Assembly: GCA_030248215.1 (NCBI GenBank)
Contig: JASANG010002025.1
Location: 1-64,000 of the forward strand
Origin: Enoplolaimus lenunculus
Lineage: Eukaryota; Nematoda; Enoplea; Enoplida; Thoracostomopsidae
Length of the DNA: 64,000 nucleotides
Direction of reading: 5' to 3'
The translations under genes and the position numbers were made by a program. This document shows, one piece after another, positions 10,723 to 22,800 of the stretch (its first letter is position 1; every line of letters begins with the position of its first letter). The notes under the pieces are model-generated. The model was not told the origin of the DNA and did no database searches. It worked only from the letters and a program-made list of their open reading frames with translations.

Positions 10723-10894
10723 AAAATATTTTCAAAATCGTCTATTTCTTGCTGTGAATCAAAAACAGGCGGAGTTGCTTTATAGTGCAAATTCATACAC
10801 TCAGTTGTAGCGTCAGGTTTAGTCAACTGTCCGCTATGTTTTATGTAGCAAATATTGTTTCGATCGTCCCAACCAGGAGGACAAACTGCATTAT
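10723..10894 (-). CDS. Channel exon 7: first half of CTLD C
   Basis: This 172-bp exon has acceptor GATTTCAG, starts in phase 1 and ends in phase 2 at a perfect donor (TTTT/GTAAGT). It encodes NAVCPPGWDDRNNICYIKHS, then PDATTECMNLHYKATPPVFD and QQEIDDFENIL. Exon limits and phase match exon 4, so the rest of CTLD C should be in a phase-2 exon further left. None was found between 10,722 and the Polinton. Either it lies beyond the window or it has been lost. Confidence 0.75.
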
Positions 10895-13800
10895 CTGAAA
10901 TCAATTTTGATTGGCAAAATGGCCGTGTAATTCAACTAGTAAACAAATTGTATGTGCACAAAACATGGATTACCACCCATTGTTTTAACTTTGAATATTA
11001 GATTTACTTTAACCAAAGCCATCATTGCCTTCATTGTCTTATATCGGCCAGAAAGGTTTTAATCAGTGTAAAAGTTCCATTTAATGATATCACTTAAATA
11101 AACATAGTACCCCAAAAAACTTTTAAGACTAACATCTGATGGTCTATTTAACCCTTGGTATGACAAATGTCAGTTGATGAGCAGCGGGTTTTGTATTCTG
11201 GGAACAGAACGGCTGAAGCATTATTGCAATTGCTTTCATTGATGAGCGCGTGCTTGGATTTCTACTTCAACACAAATTTGCTGTTTCATAATTATTGTAG
11301 TTAATTCGAAACATTGTTCCGAGTTTTATTTGCTTTTACGCAACTTATAATGAGCCGTTAACAATAATTTCGTCAACGCTGCCACAAAATATTGTATAGA
11401 AAATGGGCCATCACGATGTTACTTGTAAAATTAGCTCGTGATAGCCCTGGTCTATGGGAGATTTCTCTAATAGCCTAAGGCTATCAACTGCCAACACTCC
11501 TCTCGAAACTCTTGATAGCCTTGGGCTATCCCTGGCTTTTACCTATAACGTGTATATTCATAACACATTATTTATATGTGTGCTTAATATAAAAATTGAT
11601 ACTTCACGGCTATGACATGTTTTGTGGCAAATAAAGTTTTAGACTTTTCTGCAAACTTTGACATATTTTGGTGGAACGCGAGTGCAACGTATAAATTTTA
11701 GGCAAGTTAGATAATTTTTCGTTTAAAGAAGTAGCGTATAAAACGTCAAGTTTTACAACTAGGCCCTATAACTGTCCTAGTGTACAAATTTGACCCTGCT
11801 TGATGCATAAAGAAGATAAAACGTGCAATTCAATGAGTGTTCACTTTTACATTATACCGTATGATTTCTCTTTGCTCGCTGCCACCCAAAAATAGACTGG
11901 TTGTAAAATTACTAATAAGTAGTATACTCTATACCCAGACCCATTCACTCTCATTTGTGCAGTAACAATAAGCCACCTCATGACAGATAAATATCCTCCA
12001 TGAAAACCCTCGAGACATAAAAAATATCAATCTTTTTAAAAAATGTCCAAATTATTCTAAGCCACAAAATTTTTGTAAGGTCAGGACAAATATCAGACTT
12101 TACATATCTGAAAAATGAGTAACCCGATATCTTAGCGAGTAATTTGTTTGTTACGTTCTTTTGTTTGCGCTTGTGTTTTATATATATATGTAGTATGGGT
12201 GGCTATCGTTTTAGAACAGTATGGTTAGTTTGTAAAATCTAAAAGAAGAACTTCGGGTGAGTTTTCAATCAAAATTTTTAGGCCGTTCTTTGTGTTGCGT
12301 GACGATAACTTATGTGACTTGGTTCATATCAGAATTTGAGAAACTATATCTACTATATCTTCTCGAGTCGCGGATACATTATGGCTCATCCACGTTACAT
12401 GGCGTGCGCTAGTGCAAAGAATTGTCCAGTAACTCGGTTAGGAACTATATCAAAAAGAGTTCTGCAGTTGGGGTGCATGGACATTGCACGGGTGTTCTGA
12501 GGCAATATATGTTTTCCAGACACTGTCGGATGGGTGTCGGGACAACCCTACTCACAATAAATAACTAGTTGGAAAAACAGCGCCCTTGCAATAGCATACG
12601 CATAAATATGTACAACGTTAGCGGTAAATATTGCATGCACGTATGTAGTCCCTACATACAGTGTCTGGACAAATCACAAGTGTACGCAAGCTATTGTGAC
12701 AATAATATGCTGCAGGAAGGCGGTATCGTTTGTCATAAGGCTCTTCTTAGGTACTGATCCGATTTATGACATTCTATATAGGTAGTCTGTCTGAGCGATG
12801 TAGTTCCCTCCACAGACTAGGACAAATTGTTACATTGGTGCACTCATTATTACGTAGACGACCCATTACGCAAACATTTTAGGTGTTTCCGAAGCTTAGC
12901 TGTGGTCTAGGAAGATTCATGATTTAAGTGTATTGTGCTCTGATGCAACAAACTTGAAAATGCTACTTACTGCAGGTATCGAAGTATGGGATTTGACACA
13001 CGGTTGCTCGTGTTGCACTTCCTGCAGAAACTGATGATATCATTTCATTTGAATTTGCTGCCTTTATAACATACCGCTTTGTTGCTTGACTCTTTGGTTC
13101 ACTTGTTCCCCATTGAAAGAACGGGGTTTCACATGTCGCGCCTAATGTATCAGTTACCACATAGTTCGGATAGAAAGAACTCGATTCAAGGTCAAGCCAT
13201 ACTTCCAACTCTTTGCTGCCGCCGATATCAGCATTTACAAATGTAATGAAATCATTCCAAGTTGTCATATTTTTAAAACTTGGGAGTACCGAGTTTTCAT
13301 TTTCACTCAGACATGTACTTTTAGCATCTTCGTATGACTGACTTGTTGTGATATACTTGTAACAAGCCGTTAAAGTTTCGCTCCAGCCAGCAGGGCAATC
13401 TGAAAGCACACTTCTAAATTAGCTTTGAAACAATGTATTTAGTGCGAGGGCATTTCATTGAAAGTTGCCAGATTTAAAATCCTGGTATCATATATTTGGC
13501 AAGAAACTTTGGTTATGTTACCTTAATTATGCAGATAATTGAAAATTAATCATATGATCTTCGCAGGCAATATTTATAGTATGATAAGATATTGAATTAA
13601 ATAGTGACATAGACATGATGATAGCAGACAGTTCCCTATTTTGATACGATATGGTGGTTACAAGCAGGCAATGTGTTGCCGAACAGTCTCAAGCCAAAAC
13701 TTATCACAAGCAGGTGCAGTAACAGTACAAACCTCGCACAACGTCATTCCCGCGTTACTATTGGTTTGGATTGCATACAAAATGTCCAGACGTCTGTTAT

Positions 13801-16800
13801 AAGCGCTATTGTTCCCAGTAAATGTCAACTGAACAATCTTTACCGTCAGCGGTAGCCTATATAGTTAGTACTGTACGCCATAGGGTATAAGAAACTATGC
13901 CCGGACACCTAAAAAGACTTTCGGACACCAATAATGTATGGTCCACAATGAAACTGTGGTGGAAAATTTTCCGTCATTCCGACAAATTAATATATTTATA
14001 AAATATTTTATTAAGCGAAGCGAAACTCCGAGCGAAGCTCGGAGTTTCGCGAAGCGTTATGTTTTGTACTTGGGGGTCGAAAGGTGGATTTCCGTCCGTC
14101 CGTCTGTCCGTCCGAAAAGAATCTCAGGAACGGCTTAACCGATTTTGATAAACTTTTTTTTGTTTGAAAGCCAATAATACTGGGGTGTTAACCTGGCATT
14201 GGGGTTTAAAATATTGGAGCCGTTTATTAGCTACAGGCTAATTTGCATAATTAATTAAGCCTAAATTAGTACTTTCCACAATATTTCACTAATTATTACA
14301 GTTAGAAGCAATCTAATTTTAGCATTAAAAGGTTTTTGGGTGCAAGGAATCTGCGTAGACTGTTTACAAACCTCCAAAACCGATAATTGAGCAGTTAGCT
14401 AATTGATAATTTGCGTATTAGCAAGGTTATAAGCCTAAATTAGGACTTTTTTACAATATTTCACTAATTATTAAGGTTAAAAGCAATATAATTTCAGCAC
14501 TAAAGGGTTTTTAGGTGCAAGGAATTTGAATAAATAGTTTACAAACATCCAAAACCGATAATTGAATAGTTAGCTAATAGATAATTTGCATATTAGCTTA
14601 ATTGACAAGACAAAATTAGGATTTTTTAAATTATTCCAAAAATTATAGGGTGGCTGAAGGGTTTTTGGGTGCGAGGAATCCGAGGAAATTGCTTACAAAC
14701 ATCCAAAACCGATAAATGAATAGTTAGCTAATAACTAATTTGCATATTACCTTAATTGCTTACGTGTGTTCGAGCTTCGCTCAATAAATGTAGTCCCACT
14801 ACGACTGGTTTCAGTTTGTATACTGAATTTCAAAATTTTTGATAAATTTATCACAAGACAAACACTCCATTATACTGAGTTTTAATTCGTGATCGCTCAT
14901 TGATGAATTAATTTCAGTTTGCAAACCGATTGTAATGTAAAAAACAGCATGCAGGAATTTAATGGTTTTAAAATTTGTAATTTTAAAAGAAAGTGAATAA
15001 AAATTCTTAAAATTTAATTACCTGGAATGTATTAAATTGTAGAACCATATCCAAAAGTTGTGACTTTATGTACAGTAAATAATTATCAACGGGTAAATCC
15101 TTTACCTGTACAGCGATTGTAGGGACAGGTGGAATAGTGGAGAAAGTTGGGACAGAGGGGAAAAGTCGGGGTAATTTAAATGCCATATGGCATTTACTTA
15201 CAAACCACCGCTCTCAGAATATCAATGTGTACAAGAGTCGATATGTCAAGTAATACTAAGGAACACTTATGCGAATATCATATGATATTCCAAAAATACA
15301 ACGAATATTATATGATATTAAGCGGGGTAGTGTAACCTTCAGGTGCTAATAAATTAATGGAAAGTCTGACGACAGAGGCACGCATGTGCTTCAAATATTA
15401 AATACACATCTGCAAACTCATATTTTATGCAAAATTGCTTACAAAATCAGTGTCATAATTCGAAAACGTAAATCTAAAATTTTACTATCATATAATATTC
15501 CACAGGACAATTTGGGTATGTTACCTAAAGTATGCAAACATTTGAAAATACACAATGATAGTAGACAAATACTACTTTTTGAATATGATATGGGGAATGA
15601 TAGCAGACAAAATGTTACAAACTATTTGTATGTGTAATTTAGGTTTTTGGCGGGAATAATTTTGAACTAAATTAAATTTCATGTATTTTACTGAAAACTC
15701 ATTACTGGAACACTCAAAATTTCTATGAAGTATTTTCAGACTGTATTTTTGGCGCTCTAGTATGTTAGGGCGATAGCACCTATTTAAACGTCCTCTGAAG
15801 CTAAGGGTTAGGTGAGCTGCAGCAAACTTGAATGGGAAGTATATGTGCCCTTGCTACAATATTTTTAGACGTTGTTACAGAACGGTCCTTCTGTTTTATA
15901 CTGACAGTGGAACTGCGAATTTCAGTTGTGTGAGGGGAACTAATAAAGTGCCTACATACTACAAACTAGACAACACTGTTTCATGAATGTGCTACTCTCA
16001 TACGTGCTAGATTGCTAATATGTGCTGGACTGCCTGTATACTAAATATTTTAAACGGATTGTTCCTAAACAAGTCTAAATTTGACTGACCACTGTAATTG
16101 GAAAAATTAGCAACTTTATTATGTCGGTGATCAGGTATGTTGATTTTAGCAGACACAATAGTCTATTTAAGTAATGTTTATCGGATGCCATACTATATCC
16201 GACTAATATTCCTCAACAATTTATGTCTGAATCAATATAACGTGAGACTGACACGAAGATGTTGCTAAAATACATGTAAAACTGAAGCTTCAATCGGAGG
16301 CTACTAACGAAGTGCTTAAAAGAGTGGTCGCACGATAATAATGAGCACTGATAATGGTGTAAATGGCAAATACACTGGTAATAAAATATTATATACTATG
16401 AATTAAGAAGATATAACGTTACCGCAGTAATCAAACGAATGATGTTGGCAAATAATGTAATTTCCATTTGTACCGCCAAAATAAAAATGATACAGGTCAT
16501 TCATTCCAGTTTGTGTCTTGTAAGCAACTGCGTGTTCGCCCCAAAAGTTATTCGGTTGCCCAGACATAAATCGATTAAAATACATTTGGCAATAGCCTCT
16601 ATCTGGTTTATTAGACCATACAGCATATTTGTCGCGACGAAACAGCATGTTGTTTGGTGATATCCACGTCCACTTTTCTGGTAAAGCCATATCAATCCTA
16701 AAATAAAATATGCACTTGGAGCCATAAATTTGTATACATCGCTACATTATGTTTAGTAGAGAATTATTCCCTGTTGATCACACTTGGACGTATACCTTCC

Positions 16801-19800
16801 GTGTGAAGATCCCTTAATTTTTGGTTCAGGGGAATTCGCATTGGACGGCTTTGATTTTATTTCATGCCTTGTTGTTCCGCTGTTTCTACGTCATACTGTC
16901 TCTCTTACCCTGCTTTATTGACTGTCCAACTGTCTCTGACCCGGACCAGGACCATGCAACTGGACATATGTTGGGCCTGCAGGCCTAATGTAGGGCGCGC
17001 ATAGAAGCAACTCGGGTGACGTTTTTGTCTGCGATGTAACCAAATATGATATTCCAAAAACAGTAGTTGTTTGCTACCAACATGCATCGGTCACGTTTTG
17101 CCTTTCAATATCATAAGCTATTCCCTTACATCGTCTTTCAATATCATATGTTATTCCCTACATCGTCTGTCAATATGATATGTACATGCTAAAAATGTCT
17201 ACTGAGTCAGTTACATAAATAGGTTTGGGTATGACGGAAAATCATATGATACTAACAGACATATGCCGTTAATATATATCTTATGATATTACGAGGCAAT
17301 AAGTAACAATATTAATAATATGACGGAAAACTGAAATTTTGGCGGGCAAATTCAAAATTTGGCGGAAAAATTCAAATTTTGGCGGAAAAATTCAAATTTT
17401 GTCAATAAAATTCAAATTTTGGCGGGAATATTCAACTTTTCGCGGATTGTATTATGGTACGTTTTAAACTACATAAAGGAACATTATAGGATACTCTTAA
17501 ACTGTACAGAAAAAATATATGATAGTCCAAATCCGTCTTGCTGAATATCATAATAATATATATGCTGTTAATTTGCAATATCATATGCTATTCACCAATT
17601 TATCTGATAGTGTCATGTGACATTCGAACACTTGTATATTGAGGTAATCTGATTGTCCGTGCTTTGCATAGCAATATCATATGATATTCGACTTTCGTCT
17701 GTCTATATCATATGATGGTAGCAAAAAATTGTGTTGAAGTCGAATCAAAATGTGACAAAACGTGACCCAATTGCCCCGTTGTATAACGTGAATCCCGAAT
17801 AAGCGGTGTCGTGAAATACTATATCATAAATTAACAAAATGTGAACTTCCGGTTTTGCCTCCTACGTTTTATCTCTTGCATTTATGTCAGCCCCCCGTTA
17901 CCATTGGTTTGAGATGCACACAAAATGTCCGGTCGTTTATTAAAAGCGCAAAAGAGTCCATTTAATGTTAACTGGACAAGCTATAAAGTCCGCGATAGCC
18001 TACGTATCCAGTACTGGACGCTATAGGATATCTGAGAAACCATGTCCGGACACTTTAATAAAATACGTTCAGATGCAAACAATTTCAAATTTTGAAACGT
18101 TCTAAGATATCTGATATATAAAAATAAAAATTTAGGCGGTAATTTAAATTTTGGCCGTAAATTTAAATTTTTGGGGGAAATTCAAATTTTGGTGGCCAAT
18201 TTTAGATTAGGTACGGAGCGGGTGCTGTTGGGTTCGGCACGCCGGATTTGCTGAGTAAGCCGTCCCGGCTGCCGTTTTAAGTTAAAAACCAGGGCCCTGT
18301 GAAAATTTTTGAATTTTGCGGGCACTAAATTTTGGAACATTATTATAATTTTGGGGCTCCCGGGGTTGAAAATCCAGTACCGATGGTCTTGGCCCTACTG
18401 CTTAAGCTGGAAAGGCCGCTCCAAACCTGCACAGCATACGGACGTTTAAAGGATTAGGGTGAATTTGGATTGTGAGGACTAGTTAAGGATAAGGGTTTCT
18501 GGAGGAATGCTATTTTCATTTTCTAGGATGTAGCACGGAGATTGGAATTAGACAATTCCATGCATCGTATCAACTCAGAAAACCACCCCAACCAATGCTC
18601 GCAAAGTGACAGTTAAACGTCACAGACTTCTGAAAGATTCTGAGGTTTTGTGCGCGTGTCCGGAGGTCCAGGTCCGAAAATGCGATTTTCACTTTTCCGA
18701 GATCGGACGTTAAAATTAGTACCATTCTACTCAGCTCCGCTAAGCTGATCAAGAAAACCACCCCCGCAAACCAACAGTTAGGAAGTTACAGGCGTTTGAA
18801 GTTTTGGAGATTTAACGTGTACACGCTTTTACGGATCCCTGTCCAAAAACGCGATTTTCACTTTTCCGGGACTGGGCGCTAAATTTGGTATTGGTCGATT
18901 CAGCTCATCGAGCTGAGTAAGAAAACCACCCCAAACAGTGTCCGCAAACCAAAACTGAAAAAGTTATGACAATATAACAATTTTGATAATTTACATGTAC
19001 GCACAAACTACGGATCCGGTCCGAAAAACGCGATTTCAACTTTTTCGAGCTCCTGGGTTAAAATTGGTATCATTCAATTCGGCTTGCTGAGTAGAGCAAG
19101 AAAAGTACCTCAAACATGCCCACAAACCCATAGTTAAAAATTTATGGTTAATTGAAAATTTCCAAACATGCCCACAAACCCATAGTTAAAAAATTATGGT
19201 TAATTGAAAATTTCCAAACATGCCCACAAACCCATAGTTAAAAATTTATGGTTAATTGAAAATTTCCAAACATGCCCACAAACCCATAGTTAAAAATTTA
19301 TGGTTAATTGAAAATTTCAAAATTTTGTGGGTACACGCTTTACGGATACGGCTTCGAAAAATGCAATTCTCACTTTTTCGGGGTACGATGTCAAATTTGA
19401 TACCATTCGATTCCCCATAGTCTGCTGAGCAAGAAAACTACCCCGAACAGTGTCGGCAAACGAATACTTCAAAAGTTATGGCCCATCGAAAACTCCTAAA
19501 ATTTGTTTCGGAATCGTTATCTCTCATCTTAATTGGTTTGGTCAATTGAGAGAACCACTCCGTGGGACCATATGCAGTTTTTTAACAAGCTATCGCTAAG
19601 CAAACCTGCACTCCATAGGTTTACACCGTCTTAGTACTAAGTATGAACTTTGAGGCTAGAATTTGACTCGTGCAATGCAAATTTTTACTGGGAAAAATGC
19701 GTATAAGATAGTTTATTGCAAAGGCTAAGATTTTCAAGGGGAAATTAGTCTAGAATGTTGATTAGACCAGGCAATTTAAGCGTAAGAAAACCAGAATTTT

Positions 19801-22800
19801 AGAGTCCTATGTTCATACACATTTGTATAAATTTATGGGTATTTTCGGTTTTGTTTCATTCCTTAACCTTGTTGAGTTCTCGTTTTGCGTGTATATATGT
19901 ATGTATATACCTGTCAATTTTTATGCAGTGTTATCGCTTTTGTTGTCGTCGCCCCCTTTTAGTTCGTCTCATCATTTTACCTCGTATAATTCGACCCTTT
20001 TTGGGATGTTTGAGTAATTATTAGGTGCGCAGTGAGCACATCAGATATTAAGGGAGAGGTCCTACGACAAAGCTGCACGTGGTGGTCCTGTTTTGTAAGG
20101 GGGGTATGTGTGAACCCCGTCAATGCTTTTTGACCCCTGCTCCAAGTTGCATTTTTGTATTCAGACTCCTGATAGCGGCAAACCTGATTAACCCCCTCAC
20201 TACGTTTCGTTGGAAAATTACATGTTGAATTCGCCAGCCAATCACAGGCTTTTAAGAGTCTATCGATTACTCACCTCGCATTGGTTAGTTTTTACACCTA
20301 GAAATTTATTCAATAGAATGAGCTTACAGTGTCTGTTTTCGGGGCGCACCCATTGGCTAGAATTTGGAGCTCGCGCAGTATATAAGGGCGATGCACAGGC
20401 TGAACATTCAGTTTAGTCTCACATTTTTCGGTTTTCGCTCGCGTGCTCGAGCCGCGACAGCAAACCGATCTCTGCACACGGAGGCAACTTAGTGTGCACG
20501 AGAGTTTCGAGGCGCTGAAGCAAAGGGGGTTATGCGCGTTTCGCGCAGGGGTAAAATTTTATAAGATAAGAGGGGCCCAGTTGGGATTTTTCTGTTCACA
20601 AAGGTGGTGTGGGTAAACTTTTGGGTTAAATTTTGCCTGTCGTTGGCGACAACGCAGGTGCAGGATTTTTGTACAAATTTCAGGGGGGGGAATTATAAAT
20701 CAAGAAAACCTGCAAGGAGGTGCCATTTATGCGGGTCTCACGTTATAACTGGGGCAGCATGGAACACGTTTTGTCCCTATGACTATTGCTGGTAACATTT
20801 TGTCTGACTGTTTACCCGCTATCGGATTCACAAAATTGGAATTGTCTGCTATCCTGATGTGACATGTGCTGTTTGTCCGGGAATATCCTATGATATTCCA
20901 AATAATGTCTGCGAGTATCATATGATATGTTTGAAAATGTCTGCAAAGTTGTGGTATACTAGCTTGATTGTCCTGTAGAATGTCATATGATACCAAAATT
21001 TGAAATTTGAATTTTTTTCTACTTAGTAATATACTTTGGGAAAAATTTAGCGAGAAACCAAAATGTAGAAGCTAATTCAACTTTCGAAATCATTTAATGC
21101 TGCATTATCTGACATTTTACTGTTTTATTAGCGCGCACAAATTCCATTGTCTTGCATAATATCATATGATATTTAGTAGAATTTGGAATATCATATGATA
21201 TTCGCATAAAGGTCTCACAGTATCATATGACAAATGGCTATTTGTATGCGATGATCGCTTGAGATCAGTTACTTGTAAGTCAATGTCATGTAACATTCAT
21301 ATTTTGTCTACATAACCGCTATTCGGATCACATAATTTTATGTTGACGTCGAATCAACTTGGACAAAACGTGTTCCAAGCTGCCCCAGTTATAACGTGAA
21401 CTCCGCATTAGACAATGAATGTAGAAAATAGGCACATATAGGAGTAAACTAGACGCTCGCAGGATTGATTGTCAGCACGGTAGGGAGGCCATTACAGCCT
21501 GATGCTAAGCATCTAGGAAATGACAACCAAAAGAGCTAAGGCCTTACCGTCCAGAAAATTTTGGTGTGCCCCATGATTTGTGGCGATTCTAGCCAGGCCC
21601 CAATAAACTAAGCATGTGAAAAGGCTCGTCCGGTTGGCAATCAAACTGCTGAATGTGCAGCCTGTGAAAACTTAAGCTTAAGGCTATAGAGATGCGCTAC
21701 ACTCGGAAACAGACACGATTAAAATAATCGAACCTCGATATAGGCTCTTTTCGGGAAATCTGATAGGCCTAGGTCTCGAAACCCGATGGGGGACTTAATG
21801 ATTTTCCAGTATCCCCCTAAACCTTTCATCTTACACGTGCAGCTTATCAGGAATAATCTGTTATAACTCGCGGTGAGTCCAACCAATAATAACCATACAA
21901 TCATAGGGGGTGTAAGGTCTTAGGCCCTAGCATAGCACGTCGACACGCCTAAGAATATTTTAGGGGGCGTCTGCGGGATAGGTGGTTGCAGTGGTCAGAC
22001 TCGCCGTCCTAAGGCATAACCCGTACTGGGAGTAAATCACCTGCGGTACGACCAGGCCCACGCTTAGATAATACTCTGTGCATGATGGTGGTTGTAGTAG
22101 CAAGTCTAGAGTTAGCAACTTTGCCTTATAGCAATTACTATTAAGTTTTAAGTTAGCAATCGTAAGCTCACTTAACTTAACGCAGTCAACGGAAAATTCC
22201 ATCAAGCGCGCATTTAGTAGATTAAGGTATTGTTATTTGAGAGATGTCTGTGAGTACATACATGTACAAAATCTGTAATAAACCAAAACTTTAAATTGAG
22301 TTCAATCCTGAACCGAGAGCGCAAGGCAGATCCCTGGCCTAAGAGCCATGGCTAAAATTTAGATAAAACAGAGAATTGCAAGAAACTCGAGCTTCTGCAC
22401 AAATATGAAAATTCCATGACAATCAGAGTCTCAAAAGACGGATAAATAGCCCTGGTCCGAATCAGTGGCAAAAAAATCGACTAACAACCACAAAGGCTAG
22501 GATCGATCCGCCTTTCTATCTAAACGGTCAACGACCAAGAAAAGCAAAATCCTGCTGAACCAACCACTTTCTAGGAATATGACTAAGGTTTAAGCTATCC
22601 CCATGGCCGAGTGTCATTAAGCCTAATCATGAAAAATGGTTGTGAGCACACAGTTGTACTAAAATCCACGGAGAAAAAACGAATTGTGGCTGGTACGGCC
22701 TACTTACACGCACTCGGGGGTTCGTTACAGCTTAGAGCATAGGCAGGCTTAGGCGTACGACGATGTCGGGATTTTGTGACTCTCAAAACCTGATATCACG

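Noticed and set aside
16439-16725. Overlapping plus- and minus-strand frames at the CTLD A second-half exon
   Set aside because: Only the frame ending in CQHHSFDYC has splice sites, phase and lectin motifs; the others are shadows.
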